From the NCBI GenBank assembly GCA_003164915.1, contig PLRT01000255.1, positions 25,811 to 60,493 on the forward strand: a DNA stretch of 34,683 nt, in the 5' to 3' direction. Below the pieces are notes generated by a model. That model saw nothing but the letters and a program-made list of their open reading frames with translations. It was not told where the DNA came from and searched no databases. This document shows positions 8,950-18,792 of the stretch, piece after piece. The first letter of the stretch is position 1, and each line of letters opens with the position of its first letter. The stretch is from Hyphomicrobiales bacterium (lineage in GTDB: Bacteria > Pseudomonadota > Alphaproteobacteria > Rhizobiales > Beijerinckiaceae). A program made the translations under genes and the position numbers.

Positions 8950-9627
8950 ATGTCCAACGTCGCCGCCGATCCCTATCCCTGGCCGTTCGACGGCCGCTGG
9001 AGCGCCGCCGACACGACGCTGATCGTCATCGACATGCAGACCGACTTCTGCGGCGTTGGCGGCTACGTCGACAAGATGGGCTACGACCTCTCGCTGACCC
9101 GCGCGCCGATCGAACCGATCAAGCGCGCGCTGAAGGCGTTTCGCGCCAAGGGCTATCACGTCATCCACACCCGCGAGGGCCACCGGCCCGATCTCGCCGA
9201 CCTGCCCGACAACAAACGCTGGCGTTCGCAGCGCATCGGCGCCGGCATCGGCGACGCCGGCCCTTGCGGCCGCATCCTGGTGCGCGGCGAGCCGGGCTGG
9301 GAGATCATTCCCGATCTCGCCCCCGCGCCCGGCGAGCCGATCATCGACAAGCCGGGCAAGGGCTCGTTCTGCGCCACCGATCTCGAGCTGATCCTGCGCG
9401 CCCGCGGCGTCCGCAACATCGTGCTCTCCGGCATCACCACCGACGTCTGCGTCCACACCACCATGCGCGAGGCGAACGATCGCGGCTTCGAATGCCTGTT
9501 GCTGGAGGATTGCTGCGGCGCGACCGACCGCGGCAACCACGACGCGGCGATCAAGATGATCAAGATGCAGGGCGGGGTGTTCGGCGCCGTCTCCAGCGCC
9601 GACGGCGTGATCGCCGCATTGCCATGA
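8950..9627 (+). CDS. biuH: Biuret amidohydrolase-like cysteine hydrolase (isochorismatase superfamily)
   Basis: 226 aa; triad positions D ([12 protein letters not shown]), K ([14 protein letters not shown]), C ([20 protein letters not shown]); strong resemblance, from memory, to BiuH of Rhizobium leguminosarum bv. viciae 3841 (ADPYPWP..., [52 protein letters not shown]). Confidence 0.85.
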   Translation: MSNVAADPYPWPFDGRWSAADTTLIVIDMQTDFCGVGGYVDKMGYDLSLTRAPIEPIKRALKAFRAKGYHVIHTREGHRPDLADLPDNKRWRSQRIGAGIGDAGPCGRILVRGEPGWEIIPDLAPAPGEPIIDKPGKGSFCATDLELILRARGVRNIVLSGITTDVCVHTTMREANDRGFECLLLEDCCGATDRGNHDAAIKMIKMQGGVFGAVSSADGVIAALP

Positions 9628-11132
9628 GCGGCGCCTTCTCCCTCGAAGTGGCGGGCATGTCGAAGCGCTTCGGCGCGCTGGCGGCGCTCGACGACGTTTC
9701 GATGCGGGTCGACGCCGGCAGCGTCCACGCTCTGCTCGGCGAGAACGGGGCCGGCAAGTCGACGCTGGTCAAGTGCATCATGGGTTTCTACCACGCCGAC
9801 GAGGGCTCGCTGCTCGTCGACGGCCGCGAGGAGGCCGTGCGCAATCCGCGCGACGCGGCGCAGTTCGGCCTCGGCATGGTCTATCAGCATTTCACCCTGG
9901 TGCCGTCGATGACGGTGCTGGAGAACCTGGTGATGGCGCGCGCCGATACGCCGGAGATGATCGACTGGGGGCGGGAGCGCAGACGCCTGGCCGATTTCAT
10001 CGCCGGCATGCCGTTCTCCGCGCCGCTCGACACGCCCGCGCACGGCCTCGCCGCCGGCGAGAAGCAGAAGGCGGAAATCCTCAAGCAGCTCTACCTTGGC
10101 GCACGCTTCCTCATCCTCGACGAGCCGACCTCGGTGCTGACGCCGCAGGAAGCCGACCAGATGTTGGGAACGATCCGCGACATGGCGCGCGAGATGCGCC
10201 TGACCGCGCTGCTGATCACCCACAAGTTCCGCGAAGTGCTGGCCTATGCCGACGCCGTGACCGTGCTGCGCAAGGGCAAGCTCGCCGGAACCGGAAAGGT
10301 CGCCGAACTTACCGTCGACAAGATGGCGGCGATGATGATCGGCGAGGAGCGTCCCGCCGCGCCGGTTGCCCGCGCCGACGTCGCGCCCGGCGCCGTGCGC
10401 CTGGCGGTCGAGGATCTCAAGGCCGACGATTCCGACGGCGCCGAGGCGGTGCGCGGCGTGACCCTGGCGGTGCGCGCCGGCGAGATCGTCGGCATTGCCG
10501 GGGTCTCGGGCAATGGCCAGAGCGAGCTGGTCGAAGTGCTCGCCGGCCAGCGCGACGCGACCGGCGGCCGCATGCTGGTCGAGGGCGAAGTCTATCACGC
10601 CGCGCGCGCCGAGACGCAGCGCCATCACCTCGCGCTGCTCCCGGAGGAGCCCTTGCGCAACGCCTGCGTCGGCCGGATGAGCGTCGCCGAGAACATGGCG
10701 ATGCGCAATTTCGACCGTCCGCCGATGGCGAACGGCCTCTGGCTCTCGGCCCGGGCAATGCGCGAGGCGGCGCGCGATCTGATCAGGCGCTATCGCGTCA
10801 AGACGCCGGGGCCCGACGCGCCGATCGCCTCGCTCTCCGGCGGCAACGTTCAGCGCGCGGTGCTGGGGCGCGAACTCGGCGGCGAGGTGCATATCCTCGT
10901 GGCCGCCAATCCGGTGTTCGGCCTCGACTTCGCCGCGGTCGCCGACATCCACAGCCAGATCGTCGCCGCGCGCAATCGCGGCGCCGCAGTGCTGCTGGTC
11001 AGCGAGGATCTCGACGAGCTGCTCGATCTGTCCGACCGGCTGCTCGTGATGTCGGAAGGGCGCATCGTGCTCGAGACGACCGCCGCCGCAGCCGACCGCA
11101 CTGCGATCGGCCGCGCCATGGCCGGCCATTGA
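9624..11132 (+). CDS. ABC transporter ATP-binding protein with two NBDs (BMP/RbsA-type)
   Basis: ATGA overlap with biuH-like stop; NBD1 [14 protein letters not shown] / [15 protein letters not shown] / [17 protein letters not shown]2 [16 protein letters not shown] / [14 protein letters not shown] / [11 protein letters not shown]. Confidence 0.92.
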   Translation: MSGAFSLEVAGMSKRFGALAALDDVSMRVDAGSVHALLGENGAGKSTLVKCIMGFYHADEGSLLVDGREEAVRNPRDAAQFGLGMVYQHFTLVPSMTVLENLVMARADTPEMIDWGRERRRLADFIAGMPFSAPLDTPAHGLAAGEKQKAEILKQLYLGARFLILDEPTSVLTPQEADQMLGTIRDMAREMRLTALLITHKFREVLAYADAVTVLRKGKLAGTGKVAELTVDKMAAMMIGEERPAAPVARADVAPGAVRLAVEDLKADDSDGAEAVRGVTLAVRAGEIVGIAGVSGNGQSELVEVLAGQRDATGGRMLVEGEVYHAARAETQRHHLALLPEEPLRNACVGRMSVAENMAMRNFDRPPMANGLWLSARAMREAARDLIRRYRVKTPGPDAPIASLSGGNVQRAVLGRELGGEVHILVAANPVFGLDFAAVADIHSQIVAARNRGAAVLLVSEDLDELLDLSDRLLVMSEGRIVLETTAAAADRTAIGRAMAGH

Positions 11133-11389
11133 CAAAGGCGCGCATCGCCGACCGTCGCCTCCGCCAGGCCGGGCGCTCACCAACGCCGAAGCCGGGCGTC
11201 GGGCGGGCGATAATCGACATGCAGCGCGATTTCTGCGAGCCGGGCGGCTTCGACGGCCTGCTTGCCGAATGCGCAATGGCGAGCTATTTCCCTCAGTTCA
11301 AGCGCGCAGTGCTTGAGATGGCGACCCCACTGGGCGGCATCGTCGGTTGGCCCGCTCCGGTGGCGGCCATCCTGGAGGCGATCCACTGA
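11129..11389 (+). pseudogene. Internally deleted isochorismatase-like cysteine hydrolase remnant
   Basis: In one frame: ...[63 protein letters not shown]-terminal D-containing motif (IIDMQRDFCEPGG) fused directly to a typical family C-terminus (YFP.FK...LEM....GIVGW); the central region with catalytic Lys and Cys is absent. Confidence 0.78.
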
Positions 11390-11715
11390 TCATCCACGAT
11401 CTGCTGACCAATGTGTCGGCGTTGCGTTTCGAGCCGTTCCGGGAAGGAATCGAGGCGGCGTGGCTGCACCGCGATCCTCACGGGGGCGCGGCGGCGGCGG
11501 TGCTGCGCTATCGACCCGGCGCGCGGGCGCCGCGCCACCGCCATCCCGGCTGGGAGCGGGTGATCCTCATCAGCGGCAGCCAGGCTGACGCGCAGGGGCT
11601 GCTCAAGGCCGGCGACGTCGCGCTCAATGCGCCCGGCACCGAGCATGAAGTCTATAGCGAAGAGGGCTGTGTCGCGCTGCTTGTCTGGGAGCGGCAGCCG
11701 ATCATGCTGGAATAG
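11347..11715 (+). CDS. Cupin domain protein (ChrR-like)
   Basis: Cupin motif [64 protein letters not shown] 11347 is only one possible start; translation may begin near 11386-11412. Confidence 0.75.
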   Translation: MARSGGGHPGGDPLIIHDLLTNVSALRFEPFREGIEAAWLHRDPHGGAAAAVLRYRPGARAPRHRHPGWERVILISGSQADAQGLLKAGDVALNAPGTEHEVYSEEGCVALLVWERQPIMLE

Positions 11716-11885
11716 CTGCGGCGCGGCGCCGTTTGGACTTGACCAGCGATCGCGTAGAATGAGCGCCTTGCCGATGGCGCGGAGTCGAGCATGTCGTCGC
11801 GAAGATGTCTGGCTATTCAGGCCGACCGGCGGGACGCGGCGGCGAAAGAGCGCCGCCACGGCCGCGCGAGCGGAGCGCGGCGCGA

Positions 11886-12563
11886 TTGACTCCCGGCGCG
11901 CTTCAACCTGTCGAGCTGACGATCGAACTCGCGACGGTCGCGACGATGGTCCTGGTGCTGATCGGGACGCCGCTCGCCTGGTGGCTCGCGCGTTCGCGCG
12001 CCTGGTGGAAGGAAGCGATCGCGGCGGTCGTCGCGCTGCCGATCGTGCTGCCGCCGACCGTGCTCGGCTTCTATCTACTGGTCGCGCTCGGACCGCATGG
12101 GCCGGGCGGCGCGATCGCCTCGCTGTGGGGCGCCGAGACGCTCGCGTTCACTTTCGGCGGCCTGGTCGTCGGCTCGGTCGTCTATTCGCTGCCGTTCGTC
12201 GTCCAGCCGATCCGCAACGCCTTCGCCGCGATCGGCGACCGGCCGCTCGAAGTGGCGGCGACTTTGCGCGCTTCGCCGTCGCGCGCCTTCTTCACGGTGG
12301 CGCTGCCGCTCGCCAGCCCGGGCCTGTTGACCGGGGCGGTGCTCGGCTTCGCCCATACCGTCGGCGAGTTCGGCGTCGTGCTGATGATCGGCGGGGCGAT
12401 TCCCGGCCGCACCGCGGTCGTGTCGACGACGATCTTCGACTATGTCGAAACCGGCGAATGGGGCAAGGCGAACGCGCTCGCGCTGGGTATGGTCGTCTTC
12501 GCCTTCGTCGTCATCCTGGCGATGATCGCGATCGAGAAGCGATTTGCGCGCGTGCGGCCATGA
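11886..12563 (+). CDS. modB: Molybdate ABC transporter permease
   Basis: [28 protein letters not shown]...[26 protein letters not shown]...[49 protein letters not shown]. Start uncertain (ORF open from 11805; TTG at 11886 plausible). Confidence 0.88.
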   Translation: MTPGALQPVELTIELATVATMVLVLIGTPLAWWLARSRAWWKEAIAAVVALPIVLPPTVLGFYLLVALGPHGPGGAIASLWGAETLAFTFGGLVVGSVVYSLPFVVQPIRNAFAAIGDRPLEVAATLRASPSRAFFTVALPLASPGLLTGAVLGFAHTVGEFGVVLMIGGAIPGRTAVVSTTIFDYVETGEWGKANALALGMVVFAFVVILAMIAIEKRFARVRP

Positions 12564-13654
12564 GCGAGAGCGGCGGCATCGCGGCGCGCTTCGCCGGCAA
12601 GCTGGGCGCTTTCTCATTCGATTTTGCGCTCGCGGCGCCGGCGCGCGGCGTCACGGCGCTCTACGGTCCCTCCGGCTGCGGCAAGACTACGCTTCTGCGC
12701 TGCATCGCCGGGCTCAATCGCGTCGGCGACGGGCATTGCCGGGTCGAGGGCGAAGTCTGGCAGGAGGGCCGGGATCTGTTCGTGCCGACCCATCGTCGCG
12801 CGCTCGGCTACGTCTTCCAGGAAGCGAGCCTCTTCCCGCATTTGTCGGTCGAGGCCAACCTGCGGTTCGGCGCGCCGCGGCGGGGCGCGCCGGCGGCGAT
12901 CGACTGGGAAGAGGTCGTCGACCTCTGTGGGCTGGCTCGGCTCTTCGACCGCGCGCCGCGCGATCTCTCTGGCGGTGAGCGCCAGCGCGTCGCGCTCGGC
13001 CGCGCGCTGTTGTCGCAGCCGCGGCTGCTGCTGATGGACGAGCCGCTGTCGGCGCTCGACGACGCCGCCAAGGCCGAAATCCTGCCGTTCCTCGAACGGC
13101 TGCGCGACCGTCTGTCGCTGCCGGCGCTCTACGTCACCCACGACATGGCCGAAGTCGAACGGCTCGCCGACCATCTCGCGCTGATCGACGCCGGGCGGAT
13201 CGTCGCCGCCGGGCCGCTCGCCGCGCTGCAGAGCGACCCCAATCTGTCGCTCGCCGCCGCGCGCGGCGCCGCGGTGACGCTCGCGGGAACCGTCGCCGCG
13301 GTCGACGACGCCTATGGCTTGACCACGATCGCGGTCGGCGGCGGCGCCTTCGTCGCGCCAGGCAAGCTCGGCCCGGTCGGCGCCCGGCGGCGGCTGCGGG
13401 TGCTCGCCGGCGACGTCAGTCTGGCGCCCGCCCCGCCTGGCCCGAGCTCGATCCTCAACGTGCTGCCGGCGCGCATCCTGTCGACGAGGGCCGTCGCGAC
13501 CAACGAACTCGTCGTCGTGCTCGGCCTCGGCGCCGACGGGGCCGGCGACCGCATCCTCGCGCGCCTCACCCGCCGCTCGTGGGAGCGCCTCGACCTCGCC
13601 GAAGGCGCGAGCGTGCACGCGCAGGTCAAGAGCGTCGCGCTGTCGCGCGCGTGA
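12560..13654 (+). CDS. modC: Molybdate ABC transporter ATP-binding protein with C-terminal TOBE domain
   Basis: ATGA overlap with modB; Walker [42 protein letters not shown]-terminal [15 protein letters not shown]...[10 protein letters not shown] (TOBE). Confidence 0.9.
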   Translation: MSESGGIAARFAGKLGAFSFDFALAAPARGVTALYGPSGCGKTTLLRCIAGLNRVGDGHCRVEGEVWQEGRDLFVPTHRRALGYVFQEASLFPHLSVEANLRFGAPRRGAPAAIDWEEVVDLCGLARLFDRAPRDLSGGERQRVALGRALLSQPRLLLMDEPLSALDDAAKAEILPFLERLRDRLSLPALYVTHDMAEVERLADHLALIDAGRIVAAGPLAALQSDPNLSLAAARGAAVTLAGTVAAVDDAYGLTTIAVGGGAFVAPGKLGPVGARRRLRVLAGDVSLAPAPPGPSSILNVLPARILSTRAVATNELVVVLGLGADGAGDRILARLTRRSWERLDLAEGASVHAQVKSVALSRA

Positions 13655-13667
13655 GCGGCCCGCCGCC

Positions 13668-14795
13668 TCAGCCGGTGAACAGACTGCGGATGTCGTTGAA
13701 GGTGACGAACACCATCAGCGCGACGACGAACGCCGCGCCGAGCCGCAGGGCGAACGCCTGCGCGCCCTCGCTCAGCGGCCGTCCGCGCGCCGCTTCGATC
13801 GCGAAGAACACCAGGTGGCCGCCGTCGAGCATCGGGATCGGCAGCAGATTCATCAGCCCCAGCGACAGCGACAGGATCGCCGCCAGTTTGATCAACGCGA
13901 CGGGGCCGAGCGCCGCCGCCGCGCCCGACATCCTGGCGATGCGCACCGGGCCGGAGAGCTGGTCGGCCGCCGAGCGCCCGGTGACGACGCGGGAGAGGTA
14001 GTCGCCGGTGACGGAGACGATGCGCCAGGACTCCGAAAAGCCGGCCTCGAGCGCGCCGAGCGGCGTCGGATAGATCGCCTGGACGCTCGAAGGGTTGGCG
14101 GCGAGGCCAAGCCGTCCGATCCGCTCGGCCCCCGCAGGCGTGTCGACCGTGGTCAGCGCGGGCGTCGCGGTCAGCGTCATTTGGCGGCCGTCGCGGTCGA
14201 TGACGAAGCGCAGCGGCTCTCCCGGCCGCAGGGTCACGACGTCGATGATGTCGTCGAAGGAAGCGATCGGCCGGCTGTCGACGCTCTCGATCACGTCGCC
14301 GGCGGCGAAGCCCGCCTGCGCGGCGGGGCTGCCAGCCACCACGTCGTCGACTCGCGGCGGCAGGAAGCGCTCGCCGGAGAAGTAGGCGATCGCGGACAGG
14401 ACGAGGACCGCGGCGACGAGATTGGCGATCGGCCCGGCGGCGACGATCGCCGCGCGCGCCAGCACCGGTTGGCCCGGCAGCGTCTGGCGACGCTCGGCCG
14501 GGGACATCCGCGCCAGCGCCTCGCCGTCGGGGGCGCTCGCCGCGTCGCGATCGCCGGCGAAACGAACGTAGCCGCCGACCGGAATCGCCGACAGCCGCCA
14601 GCGCGCGCCGCGGCGGTCGGTGCGGCCGACGATCTCGGGACCCATGCCGATCGAGAAAACTTCGACTTTGACGCCGCAGCGCCGCGCCACGAAGAAATGG
14701 CCGAATTCGTGGATGAACACCACGGCGCCGAGCACGAGCAGGAACGAGACGATCAGCGTCGCCGCTCCCCATAGACTAACCAGCATCGGCGTCAT
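13668..14795 (-). CDS. RseP-like site-2 protease (M50 zinc metalloprotease with PDZ)
   Basis: HExxH: VFIHEFGHFFVARRCGVKVEVFSIGMGPEI; PDZ PRVDDVVAGSPAAQAGFAAGDVIESVD; LDG motif NLLPIPMLDGGHLVFFAIEA. Confidence 0.9.
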   Translation of the reverse strand: MTPMLVSLWGAATLIVSFLLVLGAVVFIHEFGHFFVARRCGVKVEVFSIGMGPEIVGRTDRRGARWRLSAIPVGGYVRFAGDRDAASAPDGEALARMSPAERRQTLPGQPVLARAAIVAAGPIANLVAAVLVLSAIAYFSGERFLPPRVDDVVAGSPAAQAGFAAGDVIESVDSRPIASFDDIIDVVTLRPGEPLRFVIDRDGRQMTLTATPALTTVDTPAGAERIGRLGLAANPSSVQAIYPTPLGALEAGFSESWRIVSVTGDYLSRVVTGRSAADQLSGPVRIARMSGAAAALGPVALIKLAAILSLSLGLMNLLPIPMLDGGHLVFFAIEAARGRPLSEGAQAFALRLGAAFVVALMVFVTFNDIRSLFTG

Positions 14796-14867
14796 CCCGC
14801 CCTCGTCCTGCGCGTCCTCGGCGGACCGTCGCCGCCGCGATCTTGCCGCCGCGCGGCTAATTTGGGC

Positions 14868-16313
14868 TTAAGCGGCGCGGTTCTCAAGCCGACGACGCTC
14901 GGCCCCTTGGTCGGTTCGACCGACCGCGACGGCGACAGCCGCCGCGATCGCCGCGGAGAAGTAAGCCGCGACGGCTGGAATCTGCAACGAGAAATCGACG
15001 ATTCCGTGGAGCGAGACGAGGACGAGGGCCGCCAGGCCGGCCACCGGCAGGAAACGCATGCGGCGGCGCGCCCGCGCGCCGCGAACCAGCGCCGCGCCGA
15101 GCGCAGCATAGACGATCGCCGCGGCCACGACGAAGACGGCGCCGAGACCGAGCAGCCCTTCAAGAAAGAAATCGTGGGCGTGGTCCCAGACGCCGAAGAC
15201 CCCGGCGCAGTCGGTGTCGCGATAGGCGGGGAAGACGTCGGGAAAGGCGGCCAAGCCGGCGCCGTACGGCCAATGGTCGGCGATCGCGGCCAGCGTGGAG
15301 CGGAAGACGCACCAGCGTCCGTCCTCGGAGGCCAGCGACTGGACGCGGTGCTCGGTTCGACCGGCGAACAGGACGAACAGCCCCAGCGTCAGCGTCAGCG
15401 CCGCCACGACGACGATCGGCCGGCGCCAGCGCTCGACGACCTCCTCGCGGGGGCGATCGGCGGTCAGACGCCGCGTCGCCATCAACGCGGCGGCGACCAG
15501 CGCCGCCACCAATGTGGCGCCGATCGCGCCGCGCGAGCGGGTGAGGAACAGCGCCGTGGCGCAGTCGAGCACGGCGAACACATGGACGAGCAGCGCCGCG
15601 CGCCAACCGTCGCGGCTGCGGCGGCGACGATGACGGAAGAGCGCCGAGAGCCGGACGGCGCGCAGATCGGCGAACATCAGCGCCAGATTGAGCAGCAGCG
15701 CGACGCCGAAGAAGGTTCCCGCGGTGTTGCGGTTGACGAATGACGCGGTGAGGTCGCCGAGATAGAAGCGCTTCGGCTCGAGCAGAAGCTGGTCGGGCCA
15801 CAGCACTTCCTGCGCGATGCCGAAGGCCGCCAGAAAGGCGCCGAAATAGGCGAGCCCCCGCCAAAGTCGCAACGCCTCGTCGTCGGTCTGGCAACAGGCG
15901 AGCGCGACGGCGAAAGCCAGAAACGGCGCCGCCAGCGCCGGCGCGGCGGCGAGCGTGAGGCCGGGCGCCGCCGAGACGGCGTTGCGCGGCGCGGCGCCGG
16001 CGAGCGCGTCGCCGAGCCCCCTCCACGCCGCATCGGCGAATGGGGAATCGCCGAGCGGCAGGGTCTGCCAAAGTGCGTAAGCCAAGAGGCCGGCGAGCAG
16101 CAGCAGCGCCAGCGCCTGCAGGCGGGCGAGACGCGGCGCGGCGACCGGCGCCGCGGCGGCGGCGACGGCGAGCAGCGCCAAGCCGAGCGCGGCGAAATCG
16201 AGCGCGACGGTCGAGGCGCCGCCTTGGGCGAGGATTGTTCCGGCCAGCAGCGCGAGGAGGGCGCGCCCGAGCCACAGCCGGCGCGTCGCCGGATCGATCG
16301 GCGTGGCCGTCAT
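14868..16313 (-). CDS. O-antigen ligase family membrane protein
   Basis: ATG at 16313 (MTATPIDPATRRLWLGRALLALLAG...); multiple TM segments, FYLGDLTASFVNRNTAGTFFGVALLL and HAHDFFLEGLLGLG motifs typical of Wzy/WaaL-type proteins. Overlaps the upstream gene by ATGA. Confidence 0.85.
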   Translation of the reverse strand: MTATPIDPATRRLWLGRALLALLAGTILAQGGASTVALDFAALGLALLAVAAAAAPVAAPRLARLQALALLLLAGLLAYALWQTLPLGDSPFADAAWRGLGDALAGAAPRNAVSAAPGLTLAAAPALAAPFLAFAVALACCQTDDEALRLWRGLAYFGAFLAAFGIAQEVLWPDQLLLEPKRFYLGDLTASFVNRNTAGTFFGVALLLNLALMFADLRAVRLSALFRHRRRRSRDGWRAALLVHVFAVLDCATALFLTRSRGAIGATLVAALVAAALMATRRLTADRPREEVVERWRRPIVVVAALTLTLGLFVLFAGRTEHRVQSLASEDGRWCVFRSTLAAIADHWPYGAGLAAFPDVFPAYRDTDCAGVFGVWDHAHDFFLEGLLGLGAVFVVAAAIVYAALGAALVRGARARRRMRFLPVAGLAALVLVSLHGIVDFSLQIPAVAAYFSAAIAAAVAVAVGRTDQGAERRRLENRAA

Positions 16314-17179
16314 GACGCCTCCGGCGCGACGAGCGTGGCCCCGGCGTCGTCGATCCGCAGCACCGACAGCCGATTGGAGACGTAGGCGCCGGTGTCGAGA
16401 TTGATGCGATTCGAACGGAAATCGACGCGCTCGACCGGCGTGTGGCCGTGAACGACCACGAAGCCGAAGTCGTCGTCGCAGTCGAGAAATTCGTCGCGGA
16501 CGCCGGTCAGGTCGGCGAGGCGCTGTCGGTCGAGGGCGATTCCCGGCCGCAGGCCGGCGTGGGCGAAGCAATAGCCGCCGGCGCGGTGATAGTCGGCGAG
16601 GCCGGCGAGGAAGCGACGGTGGACGTCGGGCAGGCGTTCGGCGAACGCCTCGCGGCGCGGGCCTTCGCCGCGGATCAGACCGGGTTCGAAGCCGTAGGAG
16701 AGCAGCGTCTCGGCGCCGCCGAGCCCACGCCAGACGGCGAAGGGGAGGCGGCCGGCGAGAAAGGATTCCATCGCTGTCTCGTGGTTGCCTCTCAGCGCGA
16801 CGACCTGCCGAGCGTGCGCGCGCGCCGCCATCAAATCGAGCGTCGATTTCGAGTCGGGCCCACGGTCGATGTAGTCGCCGAGATAGATCTCGGTCGCCCG
16901 CTCCGTGCGCCCGGCCGCGTCGCGGTCGATCAAAGTCTGGGCGCGGGCGAGGCAGTCGGCGCGGCCGTGGACGTCGCCGATCGCGTAAAGAATCTCGCCG
17001 GCGGGGGCGGGCGGGTAACCCAGCGACGGCTGGCGGCCGCCGCGCCCGGCGTGCGCGAGCCGCGCGGCGGCCTCCCAGCGCCGGCGCGCCGTCTGGAGCC
17101 AGCCGCGCGGTCCGCCCCGCCGCAGCGCCGGCGAGGGAACCCCTTTCGGTCCACGCGTCGAGGGATACGCTGCCGTCAT
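16310..17179 (-). CDS. Metallophosphoesterase (PrpA/B-like serine/threonine phosphatase family)
   Basis: Motifs AIGDVHGRADCL, LGDYIDRGPDS, ALRGNHETAM, VVVHGHTPVE. Start placed at ATG 17179 (MTAAYPSTRGPK); ORF is open to 17326. Confidence 0.85.
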   Translation of the reverse strand: MTAAYPSTRGPKGVPSPALRRGGPRGWLQTARRRWEAAARLAHAGRGGRQPSLGYPPAPAGEILYAIGDVHGRADCLARAQTLIDRDAAGRTERATEIYLGDYIDRGPDSKSTLDLMAARAHARQVVALRGNHETAMESFLAGRLPFAVWRGLGGAETLLSYGFEPGLIRGEGPRREAFAERLPDVHRRFLAGLADYHRAGGYCFAHAGLRPGIALDRQRLADLTGVRDEFLDCDDDFGFVVVHGHTPVERVDFRSNRINLDTGAYVSNRLSVLRIDDAGATLVAPEAS

Positions 17180-17284
17180 GGGCCAACGCCGCCGGTTGCC
17201 TGCATCGTCGGCGCCGCGCCCCGGCCCGCGAGCGTTACCCACCATAGACAACTCTTGCGTGTATTCAATCATGATGTTACACCT

Positions 17285-18792
17285 ATGCGTGTCCACGACT
17301 GCCAACGCCTGGGGTCCGCCGTGCATGTCGCCAGCTTGTCCGCGGTCCTCAATCGGTCCGCCACTGCAGCGCAGACTGCGACCAGCGCGACAACGCGGCG
17401 GTGGGCGGTTCCATGCGAGGCCTTGCCGCCCGCGGCGGCCGCCTTCGATTTCGCGATCTTCTGGCTGGCGGCGGTCGTCGGCGAATTCGTCTATCGGTGG
17501 CTCGCGCTCGGCGACTTGCCCGGCTTCGCCGCCGTCGACGGCGGGCTGGTCGGGGGGCGCTGTTCGTGTTGCTGGCCCAACTCGCTGGACTTTACCGCCT
17601 GCCGGCGCTGCTGGCGCCGCTCGCCAGCCTGCCGCGCCTGACGCTGATGGTGGCGCTGGCGCAATTGGCTGTCGTCGGCGCGCTGTTCCTGCTCAAGTCG
17701 GGCGCCGACCATTCGCGCGGAGCGACCGTCGCCTTCGCCATCCTTGCCCTGGCGCTCGCGCCGGCCGGCCGGCTCGCGCTGGCGCGGACGGCGCGGACGG
17801 CGATTCGCCACGGCGTCATCCAGGCGGGCCGCATCGTGACGCTCGGCGATCCGTTCGAACTCGAGCGGCTCGACGACTCCGACTTTCCCGATTTCGGCGC
17901 GGAAGAGGTCGCGCGTATCCGCCTGTCGGGCTCGGCGACGCTCGGCGGCGGCCTGCTTCATGCGGATCGCGCCCGTGTCGCCCAAGCGATCGCTTGCGCG
18001 CGCGAATTGGGCGCGACCGAGTTCGCGGCGGTGATGCCGTGGGGCGCGGAAATCGCGCTGACGGAGCTCTGCGCCCTGTTGCGCGCGTCGCCGCTGCCGG
18101 TGCGGCTCTATCCCGACGAGCGGGTTCGCCGGGTCGTGCGGCGCGGCTGCGACGCAGCGGCGCGGCGCTTCTCCGTGACGTTGCAGCGCGAGCCGCTCAG
18201 CGCCGCCGAGCGCGCCGCCAAGCGCGCCTTCGACGTGGTCGTCGCTTCGGCGGGCCTCCTCGCGCTCGCCCCCGCGCTGCTGCTGATCGCCGTGGTGATC
18301 CGGCTCGACAGTCCCGGTCGGGCGATTTTCCGCCAGCGCCGTTGCGGTTTCGACAATCGCGAATTCGTCATGTTCAAGTTCAGGACGATGCGGGTGCAGG
18401 AGGAATGCGGGCCGATCGTCCAGGCGTCGCGCAACGATTGTCGCGTCACCCGCGTCGGCAGGTTTCTGCGCCGATCGAGCCTCGACGAACTGCCGCAGCT
18501 CCTCAATGTGCTGCGCGGCGAGATGTCGCTCGTCGGGCCGCGCCCTCACGCGATCGCCCACGACGACGAATACAAGGCGCGCATCGCCAATTACGCGCTG
18601 CGCCACCACGTCAAGCCCGGCATCACCGGCGCCGCGCAAGTGGCCGGATTGCGAGGCGCGACGCCGCAGCTGTCGCAGATGGAGCGGCGCGTCGAACGGG
18701 ATCTCTGGTACGTCGACAATTGGTCGATGGCGCTCGACTTGAAGGTCCTCCTCGCCACCGCGTTCGCGCTGCTTAGGCTCGATGCGTATTGA
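17285..18792 (+). pseudogene. Exopolysaccharide polyprenyl glycosylphosphotransferase (priming sugar transferase), apparent frameshift in a G run
   Basis: Frame 2 from ATG 17285 encodes ...PPAAAAFDFAIFWLAAVVGEFVYRWLALGDLPGFAAVDGGLVG; after the G6 run at 17552-17557 the coherent protein continues in frame 1: ALFVLLAQLAGLYRLPALLAPL...KRAFDVVVASAGLL...RQRRCGFDNREFVMFKFRTMR...SSLDELPQLLNVLRGEMSLVGPRP... Confidence 0.8.

Noticed and set aside
10841-10935. Apparently degenerate second NBD of the double ATPase (no Walker B Glu, GNGQSE Walker A)
   Set aside because: This degeneration is normal in the C-terminal half of RbsA/BMP-type ATPases; not evidence of a pseudogene.
9156-11276. 706-aa minus-strand ORF opposite biuH-like and ATPase genes
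   Set aside because: No recognisable domains; antisense of well-supported CDSs; high-GC artefact.
11717-11735. Short GC hairpin after the cupin gene (CGGCG-CGG-CGCCG followed by TTT)
   Set aside because: Only 5 bp with a 3-nt loop and three Ts; common by chance at this GC content, so not called a terminator.
16314-17186. N-terminal extension of ORF 14868..17186
   Set aside because: Out-of-frame reading of the metallophosphoesterase gene; the O-antigen-ligase-family protein starts at ATG 16313.
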